Positions 56,889-64,000 of a stretch of 64,000 bases of DNA are shown piece by piece; the first letter of the stretch is position 1; each line of letters starts with the position of its first letter. The notes beneath the pieces are model-generated. The model worked only from the letters and a program-made list of their open reading frames with translations, had not been told where the DNA came from and made no database searches. Location of the stretch: assembly GCA_024276015.1 (NCBI GenBank), contig JAJRXZ010000033.1:1-64000 (forward strand), in the 5' to 3' direction. Origin of the DNA: Spirochaetota bacterium. GTDB taxonomy: Bacteria > Spirochaetota > UBA4802 > UBA5550. Both the position numbers and the translations under genes were made by a program.

Positions 56889-57206
56889 TCAAACAACAAG
56901 AGCGGACATATCGCTTCCGAAAAGTCCCAGACGGTCGCCCGGCTTTACGGCTACATTCAAATCCCAATTTGAGGGGTCTTCTCTTTCCTGCTGATACCCC
57001 AGTACCTTGGCCATTGAACTCTTTGAGGAAAGTAATCTGGAATTATAAAAAACATGGTATAGATCATTAATGTCTATTCCTGCACGCTTTAAAAGTGATT
57101 CAATAGTGTCGCTTTTTTCAGGATCTATCTTTATCACACACTCCCTGCCTATATCAGCGCCTTTCTGAGACCGCCTCAGTTTTCCATAAAGATGTATTTC
57201 TATCAT
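56889..57206 (-). CDS. MoaD-like beta-grasp protein without a C-terminal diglycine
   Basis: The product has 105 residues on the opposite strand, converging on the moaD-like gene with a 20-base gap. The strand-helix pattern (Ile-Glu-Ile-His-Leu-Tyr-Gly-Lys-Leu-Arg, then Val-Lys-Pro-Gly-Asp-Arg-Leu-Gly-Leu-Phe) resembles the MoaD/ThiS fold. The chain ends in Asp-Met-Ser-Ala-Leu-Val-Val, so it lacks Gly-Gly and cannot be a standard sulfur carrier. It may be a structural relative or a regulatory partner. Function is unknown. Confidence 0.7.
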   Translation of the reverse strand: MIEIHLYGKLRRSQKGADIGRECVIKIDPEKSDTIESLLKRAGIDINDLYHVFYNSRLLSSKSSMAKVLGYQQEREDPSNWDLNVAVKPGDRLGLFGSDMSALVV

Positions 57207-57245
57207 AACAGCCGCTCCTACAATTTTAAATTCAATACCTAATAA

Positions 57246-57271
57246 GCAAACCCTTTTCCATAAGGGTTCGC
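57246..57271 (-). terminator. Terminator-like hairpin after rluD
   Basis: GCAAACCCTT (57246-57255) and AAGGGTTCGC (57262-57271) pair over ten bases with a wobble. The loop has six bases, and the minus strand continues TTATTAGG. It lies between the rluD stop and the start of the 105-residue protein. Confidence 0.6.
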
Positions 57272-57370
57272 TTTAACCCGATGATACATAGAAATTATAG
57301 TAAGGACTACTAATTATGTCAAGTTTAAATTTCTTTTTTTGATTATTTTCCCGGCTCAAAGGATAATTTA

Positions 57371-58306
57371 TCAATGTGCCCCCTCCAGTTTGTAAATAAA
57401 ATTCAGTATATGCTGCGGAAGGCCCGCGTTAAAATCGATCTTTTCTCCGCTGATGGGGTGCTTCAACTCCAGAAACGTAGATGCCAGCAATAGGTAAGGT
57501 ACTTTATATTTCTCCCATTTCTTCGAGTAGATAGGATCCCCTATAACGGGATTGCCTATTGCGGAGAGATGAACTCTTATCTGGTGCGTCCTTCCCGTAT
57601 AAAGATTAATATCAAGGTGCGAGAATATTCCGTTTCTGACATTCCATATCTTCTTTATTCTGTATTCCGTAAGAGCTTCTTTGCCATTCTCAGTTACTGT
57701 CATTTTATGTCCGTATTTTCTATGCCTCCCTATGGGACGATCAATTATTTCATTAGCCCTATTGGGCTTGCCTGCCACAATGGCTTCATAGCGTTTCTTC
57801 ACCTCTCTTTGGGAAAACTGCCGCACCAGTTCTCTGTGAGCATTGTCATTCTTTGCAATTACCATCAATCCGGACGTATCTTTATCAAGACGGTGAACAA
57901 TGCCGGGACGAATTACACCTCCGATAGACGAAAGATCATGCAGATGATACAGCAGAGCATTAACAAGAGTATGATTCCGGTTGCCCGGGCCGGGATGAAT
58001 AACAAGACCCGGCTGTTTATTGATCACCGCAATGTAATCATCTTCATAAACTATATTAATATCAATATTTTCCGGCTTCAGATCCGCTTCTTCGGGTTCA
58101 GGGACAGCAATTTTTATTAAATCATCGGTCTTTATCTTATAACTCGGTTTGACCGTATCGCCGTTTACAGTAATGGCTCCCTCTTTAATTAATTTCTGGA
58201 TATAACTTCTGGAAATATCCGTTTCAAGGTTATTATTGATAAATTTATCGATCCTGCGGAGATTATACTCTTCCGGTACTCTTACTTCTATTATATTTTC
58301 GGACAC
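57371..58306 (-). CDS. rluD: RluD-family 23S rRNA pseudouridine synthase
   Basis: The enzyme converts specific uridines in 23S rRNA to pseudouridine. I place the start at GTG 58306 (311 residues) because AAGGAG lies five bases upstream; an ATG at 58327 would add seven residues. An S4 RNA-binding domain (about 10-75) precedes the synthase domain with the catalytic Asp in Arg-Leu-Asp-Lys-Asp-Thr-Ser-Gly-Leu. Conserved Gly-Arg-Thr-His-Gln-Ile-Arg-Val-His occurs near residue 240. The exact target site (RluC or RluD type) is not certain. Confidence 0.93.
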   Translation of the reverse strand: MSENIIEVRVPEEYNLRRIDKFINNNLETDISRSYIQKLIKEGAITVNGDTVKPSYKIKTDDLIKIAVPEPEEADLKPENIDINIVYEDDYIAVINKQPGLVIHPGPGNRNHTLVNALLYHLHDLSSIGGVIRPGIVHRLDKDTSGLMVIAKNDNAHRELVRQFSQREVKKRYEAIVAGKPNRANEIIDRPIGRHRKYGHKMTVTENGKEALTEYRIKKIWNVRNGIFSHLDINLYTGRTHQIRVHLSAIGNPVIGDPIYSKKWEKYKVPYLLLASTFLELKHPISGEKIDFNAGLPQHILNFIYKLEGAH

Positions 58307-58469
58307 TCTTTCTCCTTCCCATTCCAATCCTTAATTTACACCTAACGTGATTATATTATTGACATAAAACAGATCAAGCGCAACTCTATCAATCCAGGAA
58401 TATATAAGATCAAAGGCTTCAATTTATTATCTTTACTTATAGAAAAGACTTTATTATATAAAAATATCA

Positions 58470-58871
58470 ATGTCAACAAAAGACTTAAATAGCATAAAAT
58501 TTAAGATATCAAATGCCGCTCCATATTTCTTCCTTCTATACTATATAGAAATAATATATATGATGTTCCTGATCCTCCTTTTCTTCGGGAAAAGCGCGGC
58601 CTTAATTACCGGTATTACTGTCTCAATTGTTTATGCCTGTCATATTATATCGCTCAATTTCAGGCGCAACAGAAGCAGGAGAGTACACCTTTATATGATG
58701 GATATTCATCTTGCCTACTCCATCTCTTTTTTAATCAACGTTTTAATTATTTATGATAATCTGAGCATCCCCGATATAATACTCATTATAACAAGGTCTC
58801 TCCTTATTATTTTTGAGGCGGCTTTTATTCCTGTCATGACGGACGAAAATGTAATTAAGACCTATATATAA
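58470..58871 (+). CDS. Small membrane protein of unknown function
   Basis: The product has 133 residues. Four hydrophobic segments (about 15-35, 40-60, 78-95 and 100-120) are separated by short charged loops, including an Arg-rich loop (Arg-Arg-Asn-Arg-Ser-Arg-Arg). It is divergent from rluD and convergent with icd. No ribosome-binding site is obvious. I do not recognise a family. Confidence 0.6.
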   Translation: MSTKDLNSIKFKISNAAPYFFLLYYIEIIYMMFLILLFFGKSAALITGITVSIVYACHIISLNFRRNRSRRVHLYMMDIHLAYSISFLINVLIIYDNLSIPDIILIITRSLLIIFEAAFIPVMTDENVIKTYI

Positions 58872-58946
58872 GACATCCCGAAATTACCGCAATTCTATAT
58901 CAATATTCGGCTTCAGAAGTGCGGGAGATATTAAAGATCAATGCAG

Positions 58947-60161
58947 TTATAAATTCTCAACAACTGCAGAAGCAAACTCCGAACATTTAAGGAGAGTCGC
59001 TCCCTTCATCTGCCTCTCAAGATCATAGGTGACTCTTTTCTGTTCGATTGTCTTCTCCAGCCCTCTGACCACCGCATCGGCAGCTTCCTGCCAGCCGAGA
59101 AATCTGAGCATCATTTCACCGGATAGGATTAATGAACCGGGATTAACTTTATCCTGCCCGGCATACTTCGGAGCTGTGCCGTGCGTTGCTTCAAAAATTG
59201 CTTCGCTGTCGCCGATGTTCGCTCCCGGAGCCATTCCGAGACCTCCCACCTGAGCAGCAAGGGCGTCAGACAAATAATCTCCGTTAAGATTTGAAGTAGC
59301 GATCACGTCATATTCGGAAGGTCTCAGGAGCACCTGCTGAAACATGGCGTCAGCTATGCGGTCCTTTATGATAATCTTGCCTCGGGGCGCTTCACCGTTA
59401 TATTTCGCCCGGAGTTCATCCTCACTTATCACGCTTTCAGAAAACTCATCCTTTGCCAGCTCGTACCCCCAGTCTCTAAAAGCGCCTTCTGTGAATTTCA
59501 TAATGTTTCCCTTGTGGACAAGAGTTACGCTTTTCCGGTCATTATCGAGAGCATAGTTTACCGCACTCCTGACAAGATTTTTCGTATTATGAACGCTGAT
59601 CGGTTTTATACCGATACCTGCGTCCGGAGGAACATGAGAACCCATCTCACTATTTAAGAAGTCTATTATCTTTTTTGCATCGCTGGTTCCCTCTTGCCAT
59701 TCTATCCCGGCATATACGTCTTCAAGGTTCTCTCTGAAAATTACCATATCAACCTTTTCCGGCTCTTTAACAGGACTTTGAACACCCTTTATATACCTCA
59801 CCGGCCTTATACACGCGTATAATTTTAACTTCTGCCTCAAAGCAACATTAATGCTTCTTATACCTCCGCCAACAGGCGTTGTAAGAGGCCCCTTTATGGC
59901 AACCTTGTATTCCCTTATTTTGTCCAAAGTATCATCGGGCAGCCAACTGCCGGTTAATTTGTATGCTTTCTCGCCGGCATAGATCTCACTCCACTCTATT
60001 TTCCTTCTGCCCTTATATGTCTTCTCAACCGCAGAATCCAACACAGTCTTTGCAGCATTCCATATATCCGGACCTATGCCGTCGCCTTCGATAAAGAGGA
60101 TCACAGGATTGTCCGGAACTACAGTTTTTCCATTATTGTATTTAATTTTTTCTCCGCTCAT
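58947..60161 (-). CDS. icd: NADP-dependent isocitrate dehydrogenase
   Basis: Icd oxidises isocitrate to 2-oxoglutarate and CO2. The product has 404 residues from ATG 60161 (GAGGAA upstream). It carries the substrate phosphate loop [10 protein letters not shown], [11 protein letters not shown], and the cofactor motif His-Gly-Thr-Ala-Pro-Lys-Tyr-Ala-Gly. This pattern matches the E. coli-type homodimer, which is usually NADP-linked. Strand and spacing suggest it follows the HD-GYP gene in a transcript. Confidence 0.95.
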   Translation of the reverse strand: MSGEKIKYNNGKTVVPDNPVILFIEGDGIGPDIWNAAKTVLDSAVEKTYKGRRKIEWSEIYAGEKAYKLTGSWLPDDTLDKIREYKVAIKGPLTTPVGGGIRSINVALRQKLKLYACIRPVRYIKGVQSPVKEPEKVDMVIFRENLEDVYAGIEWQEGTSDAKKIIDFLNSEMGSHVPPDAGIGIKPISVHNTKNLVRSAVNYALDNDRKSVTLVHKGNIMKFTEGAFRDWGYELAKDEFSESVISEDELRAKYNGEAPRGKIIIKDRIADAMFQQVLLRPSEYDVIATSNLNGDYLSDALAAQVGGLGMAPGANIGDSEAIFEATHGTAPKYAGQDKVNPGSLILSGEMMLRFLGWQEAADAVVRGLEKTIEQKRVTYDLERQMKGATLLKCSEFASAVVENL

Positions 60162-60216
60162 TTTAATTCCTCGCCAAACAGTTTCAATAGATAAAAACAA
60201 GGGGTTATCCCCAAGA

Positions 60217-62241
60217 TTATTTCACTTTTTCATATATCTTTTCTTTAATAAAGAGCTCAACAAGATCCTTATCAAGTTTTCCTCTCTCAGCCTCTTCAGA
60301 CAATATCTTCAGAATCCGCTCAAGGGGCACTCCTTTTTTATAGGGTCTGTCGTGAGCTGAGAGCGCGTCATATATATCTGCAATTGACATCATCCTTGAC
60401 TGCAGTGATATGCTCTCCCTTCCCTTCATACCGTCAGGATAACCGCTGCCGTCAAGCTGTTCATGATGCCTTAAAGCAATTTCGGGAATATTCTTATATT
60501 CGGGAGGCCACGGGATTTTACTTACAAAGCTGTAGGTGTGAACTACATGAGATTCGATTTCCTTCCTCTCAATAGGATTAAGACTGCCTCGTTTTATAGT
60601 TAGGTTCAGTTTATCCTTGTCTGTAATTATATCCATCTTTTTGCCGTCAATGTCGTAACATTCGATCTCGTCTATCTGTTCAAGTATGCGCTCCAATATT
60701 TCCTCAGGATCCTCTTCAGTAACAGTAGGTTCATTAAGCTTTGTTATTTTCTCAATGATAGATTTTATTACGTTTAGTTTCTCTTCTTTCTCAGTGATCA
60801 AGGACTTAAACTCGGAGACAAATTTCCCCATACTGTCTTTATTGGTCAGCAAAGATGATTCCTTCGCATTATACTGAAGCTCAACAAACCTGTATAAATA
60901 CTGCAGCCTCAGAACAAGATTCCTGAACTCTTCGGGGAATAGTTTTTTGTCCTTCATAAAAATTGCCAGATCAATGTAAACCTTGCCGAAATCATGAAGA
61001 AGAGCCGCAAATTCAAGCTCCCGGACAGCATTCTCGTCAAAACTAAAATCTTTTAAATAACCGGTATCAACTCTGTTTACCGCTTCTGCCAGGTGCTTGC
61101 ATATCTCGGCAACCCTGAAGGAATGACCTGAAGTGGCAGGGTCCCTTGATTCAATTGCCGTAACCGATGCCCTTACAAACTCTTCGAACTGATTCTGTAT
61201 CTGCCTAATAAGCCTGTTGTTTTCAATTGCAACAGCAGCTTCTCCTGCAATTGCCTCAAGGAGGCTGTCATACTCTTTATCAAATGTAACAACATGTTTG
61301 TCAAAATCTTCTTTATCCAGAAGTTTAATTGTAAATGCCTCGCTGCCTGCATTCTCCTTTCTTGATAGATCCTCCTTGCTGTTGATCAGCTGAATAACGC
61401 CTATTATTTCGCCGATATGATTTCTCATTGGAACAACAAGCATGGACCTGCAAATATAATTATGCTGTTCGTCAAAGGAAGAATTAAAGGAATAGGGCGC
61501 ATCGCCCTGAAGATTATAAGCATCCGAAATGTTTAAGACTTCTCCCGTAACCGCAACATAACCGGCAATAGATCTTTTGTCCATAGGCATGGTAAACTCT
61601 TCAAGAGGTATCTCTCTTGAGAAGGTGTGCGAATATTTAAACCTGAGTCTCTTTTCGCCGCTGTCGTCCGTTTCAACAAGATAGATGCTCCCGGCGTCCG
61701 CTCCTGTTATTCTCTTGCTGAAAAAAAGGATCAGCCTGAGAAGTTTTTCCATATCCTTTTCGCTTGATAATGCCTTGCCGATATTTATCAGATCCTCCTG
61801 ATCCTGTCTTGTATCATTTAATCTGGCAAGGTATTCGTTCTTTTTCAGCATATTATTGTAATATTCATTGATCAGGGAGAGCGTTCTTGACGTAATAAAG
61901 TCAAATTCAGCCTGAGTAATTTTTACGCTCCTGAAATCGGAAATTCTGTAGAGCTTTCCGGTCATGAGATCCTTTATACTCTCCGGTTTGCCGAATATGA
62001 CCAGTTGATAAAAAAGATTTTTGTGAACAAAGATGTCAAGAAAGGATACTAAATCAAAATACTCCTCAGCCGGCAAAAATATAACAACAAAATTGACCCT
62101 CTCCTCTTTGTCAGATAACATCCCCTTTAGATCATTTTGAATATCGGCAGTAAATATCAGCGTATGATCAGAAGTAACATTTTCCGGTATATATTCCTTA
62201 ACTTTTTCGGATAAAATAATCTTTCTTTCGATAGTAATCAT
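60217..62241 (-). CDS. GAF/HD-GYP-domain regulator with an inserted helical segment
   Basis: The product has 674 residues. A divergent N-terminal domain (about 1-125) leads to a GAF domain (about 150-345) and an HD-GYP domain. The HD dyad is at 416-417 (Leu-Leu-His-Asp-Phe-Gly-Lys), and the family motif His-His-Glu-x-x-Asp-Gly-x-Gly-Tyr-Pro is at 592-602, so a c-di-GMP phosphodiesterase is likely. Between them, residues about 433-550 form an extra charged coiled-coil segment absent from standard HD-GYP domains. The GAF domain may sense a small molecule. The gene lies just before icd. Confidence 0.9.
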   Translation of the reverse strand: MITIERKIILSEKVKEYIPENVTSDHTLIFTADIQNDLKGMLSDKEERVNFVVIFLPAEEYFDLVSFLDIFVHKNLFYQLVIFGKPESIKDLMTGKLYRISDFRSVKITQAEFDFITSRTLSLINEYYNNMLKKNEYLARLNDTRQDQEDLINIGKALSSEKDMEKLLRLILFFSKRITGADAGSIYLVETDDSGEKRLRFKYSHTFSREIPLEEFTMPMDKRSIAGYVAVTGEVLNISDAYNLQGDAPYSFNSSFDEQHNYICRSMLVVPMRNHIGEIIGVIQLINSKEDLSRKENAGSEAFTIKLLDKEDFDKHVVTFDKEYDSLLEAIAGEAAVAIENNRLIRQIQNQFEEFVRASVTAIESRDPATSGHSFRVAEICKHLAEAVNRVDTGYLKDFSFDENAVRELEFAALLHDFGKVYIDLAIFMKDKKLFPEEFRNLVLRLQYLYRFVELQYNAKESSLLTNKDSMGKFVSEFKSLITEKEEKLNVIKSIIEKITKLNEPTVTEEDPEEILERILEQIDEIECYDIDGKKMDIITDKDKLNLTIKRGSLNPIERKEIESHVVHTYSFVSKIPWPPEYKNIPEIALRHHEQLDGSGYPDGMKGRESISLQSRMMSIADIYDALSAHDRPYKKGVPLERILKILSEEAERGKLDKDLVELFIKEKIYEKVK

Positions 62242-62550
62242 CTTCTTATTTCATTTTTTATTTTGTAATAATTAAGCGATTTATTTTTGTTAAGTCAAAT
62301 AAAATTATTTATGGGCCATTCCGGATTTACGAGGAATATGGCCGAAAATATTATTTCACCGAGACCATTAACTTATTCTTTTTCAAAAAACTTTACCACT
62401 TTACCGGTATAAAAAATCATCTCTGTCAGTAAACCAATTTGAAAGAAATAATTCAATCAAAAATTCTGATGGAAGCCTTATATAAAATAAAAATCGATGG
62501 GAGCAAAATCTTTATAGCTTAATAAACCTGATTACAGCATGGGAGAATAT
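62242..62550. other. Gene-free interval
   Basis: The 309 bases are AT-rich. One imperfect hairpin, GGCCATTCC/GGAATATGGCC at about 62312-62343, might end the transcript of the adjacent lipoprotein gene. No reading frame or RNA gene is convincing here. Confidence 0.4.
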
Positions 62551-62931
62551 CTAATTGGATCTTCTGTATTTTACAATAAATGGCTTTGATTTGGCGATTG
62601 TGGTTTTCATCAGCAATTCATTGCCGCGGATATAGATCACTTCAGACCGGCCCTCAAGTATATTATCCTTCAAAGTAATTCTAAAAAATATTATATTATT
62701 TTTGATCGAATAGGTCCCCGGGATCTCTTTGCCGACAATGAGTTTACCATCTTTGGTGTATTCGTTTGAACCTTCAACATTTTCACTGCTTTTGCACCTG
62801 CCCTTCTCGTCACAGTTGTTTTCAATTGCAACCCATTTCCCGATTATTTCCTCTTCATAACTTTTCTTACCGCAGCTAAGATTAATTCCAATAAAAAGAA
62901 ATGGTATTATTATAAACCTGAAAAACTTCAA
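62551..62931 (-). CDS. Small lipoprotein of unknown function
   Basis: The product has 126 residues. A signal peptide ends in Asn-Leu-Ser-Cys-Gly-Lys-Lys (Cys at about residue 20). The mature part begins with Tyr-Glu-Glu-Glu-Ile-Ile-Gly-Lys-Trp and continues with alternating beta-type strands, a pattern like lipocalin-type lipoproteins that start with Gly-x-Trp. The role is unknown. It is followed on the same strand by the gene-free interval and the HD-GYP gene. Confidence 0.75.
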   Translation of the reverse strand: MKFFRFIIIPFLFIGINLSCGKKSYEEEIIGKWVAIENNCDEKGRCKSSENVEGSNEYTKDGKLIVGKEIPGTYSIKNNIIFFRITLKDNILEGRSEVIYIRGNELLMKTTIAKSKPFIVKYRRSN

Positions 62932-63000
62932 AGCTGTTACCGCTGAATAATATTTTTTTGATAGAACGATATAATAATGTAAAGACTCATAAAGAAAAGA

Positions 63001-63372
63001 TCATATAATTTTCGGATATGATATTTCAATCCGATTGTCATCGGGGTCGAGAAATATTACGGATTTCCCGTTTCTGATATTTTCCGGGCCGTGAACAATT
63101 TTAATATTTTTCTCTTCCAGCTCATCCAACGCATCTTCAAAATCCTCTTCATCCACAAAGAATGAAATACAATTTTTAGATTCCGCCGGGCTTTTATATT
63201 CGGAAACTTCACTCAATGATATCAGTATATCTCCCATTTTCAAAAAAGCCTGGTCTGCTCCGCCTGCACTTTCAACGACTTCGAAATCGAACATCTCTTT
63301 ATAAAAATTTACAGATCTTTCCAGATTTGACACCGTTATGCCTATATGATTTATGCTTTCTATTATTATCAT
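63001..63372 (-). CDS. VOC-family (glyoxalase/bleomycin-resistance fold) protein
   Basis: The product has 123 residues. Two beta-alpha-beta-beta-beta units are visible: His at residue 9 in Ile-Asn-His-Ile-Gly-Ile-Thr-Val-Ser-Asn-Leu, and the second half ending in Phe-Leu-Asp-Pro-Asp-Asp-Asn-Arg-Ile-Glu-Ile. These are the metal-ligand positions of glyoxalase I and related enzymes. Members include lyases, dioxygenases and resistance proteins, so the reaction cannot be named. A GAGG ribosome-binding site precedes the ATG. Confidence 0.88.
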   Translation of the reverse strand: MIIIESINHIGITVSNLERSVNFYKEMFDFEVVESAGGADQAFLKMGDILISLSEVSEYKSPAESKNCISFFVDEEDFEDALDELEEKNIKIVHGPENIRNGKSVIFLDPDDNRIEISYPKII

Positions 63373-63556
63373 TATAACCTCTTTTCAAATCATTCTTTAT
63401 TAATGAATACATAATAACAGACTCTTAAGATTAGTATTAATTTTTAAACTAAAATATTGTCAATAAATATACTTTACAATAATCAAAAAGTTTAACTTTT
63501 ATTAAAATCCAGATTCTATCAACAAACTTTTTAATTGCAGAATTTTACCCGATTTT

Positions 63557-63997
63557 TTACTTATTCGGATTTATAATAATTATTCTATCAAAATATAGTT
63601 CCACGGTTCTTCCGTAAACATTTCTTCCTATTCTGAATTTTTTTACAACTCCTTTGACGGCAAAAAAGATCCCGCTTCGCCACCATTTAAGAAAGATGTC
63701 AGGTTCCTCTTTTATCATATTCTCAATATCTTTTATTTCAATCTTACCATGGAATACAAGCCATTTGCAATTTCTGAACTTACATTTAATATCACTGCCG
63801 CTTAATCCGCCCGGCGTTTCTATTATATAATTGTTCTCAGTCTCAATTTCTTTACCGATCAGATCCGCAAGCAAACTTCTTAAACGTTTATCATAATAAT
63901 TCCTGCTGCCAAAAAGTCCCTCCTTCCATTTCAGATATATCTCTTTAAGCCTGTAATAATTTCTCAAGGGCTCCTGAATTTCATCAGCCTTGAGCAT
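63557..63997 (-). CDS. Uncharacterised protein at the window edge
   Basis: The frame has 146 residues from the first ATG at 63997. The reading frame reaches the window end, so a longer gene beginning outside is possible. The chain is basic, with a mix of strands and helices and several Trp residues (Arg-Asn-Cys-Lys-Trp, Lys-Trp-Trp-Arg). There is no signal peptide. I do not recognise a family. The 184 bases between it and the VOC gene hold only AT-rich sequence. Confidence 0.55.
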   Translation of the reverse strand: MLKADEIQEPLRNYYRLKEIYLKWKEGLFGSRNYYDKRLRSLLADLIGKEIETENNYIIETPGGLSGSDIKCKFRNCKWLVFHGKIEIKDIENMIKEEPDIFLKWWRSGIFFAVKGVVKKFRIGRNVYGRTVELYFDRIIIINPNK

Positions 63998-64000
63998 ACC

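Overview
This is an AT-rich bacterial chromosome segment from a Gram-negative (diderm) organism, most likely an anaerobe or facultative anaerobe. Diderm evidence: a BamA-type outer-membrane insertase, an ExbB/ExbD pair beside an outer-membrane barrel gene, and a periplasmic HtrA. Anaerobe evidence: an aldehyde:ferredoxin oxidoreductase (AOR) with small ubiquitin-like proteins, a giant 2-hydroxyacyl-CoA dehydratase activator-type protein, and a NifX-like protein with its DUF134 regulator. Predicted lipoproteins often carry Ser just before the lipid Cys, which fits a relaxed spirochaete-type lipobox. I regard Spirochaetota as plausible but unproven. The two tRNA genes lack an encoded CCA. TAG is used as an ordinary stop codon. 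No insertion sequence, prophage or CRISPR array was seen.

Layout. 0-6 kb: bamA with an unusual N-terminal POTRA triplication, then exbD, exbB and a barrel gene broken by an in-frame amber codon. 6-9.6 kb: metK and a gap-tpiA-secG cluster. 9.9-15 kb: a lipoprotein, a B12-type radical SAM/TPR protein coupled to a DD-carboxypeptidase, a tiny zinc-ribbon gene with a pentapeptide-repeat lipoprotein, ndk, and tRNA-Leu. 15.1-22 kb: a decayed hybrid histidine kinase, then the phosphate system split into divergent pstSCA and pstB-phoU-phoR-like units. 22-33 kb: lon, a Gld-type ABC exporter with a DUF4340 protein, htrA, and dnaK under a promoter-proximal CIRCE operator. 33-42 kb: mutS2, the fused B12 mutase IcmF behind an elaborate regulatory region, a methyltransferase-Nudix pair, and cob(I)alamin adenosyltransferase behind a perfect palindrome. 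42-52 kb: a short permease, a three-module cation antiporter, a PH-TerB-AAA+ (CbbX-like) protein with a helical partner, and the 1479-residue activator protein. 52-58 kb: NifX/DUF134, tRNA-Arg, a 37-residue membrane peptide with its own promoter, AOR with MoaD-like genes, and rluD. 58-64 kb: isocitrate dehydrogenase, a GAF/HD-GYP regulator with an inserted segment, a lipoprotein, a glyoxalase-fold protein and an edge gene.

Several genes share a B12 theme: IcmF needs adenosylcobalamin, the CobO-type transferase makes it, and a cobalamin-binding radical SAM protein is present. The icmF and cobO upstream regions both carry CCGTAT/ATACGG inverted half-sites, so coordinated control is possible. 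The most promising less-described items are the icmF control region, the PH-TerB-AAA+ two-gene module, the 84-residue POTRA triplication, a 60-bp intergenic repeat pair and the small membrane peptide next to AOR.
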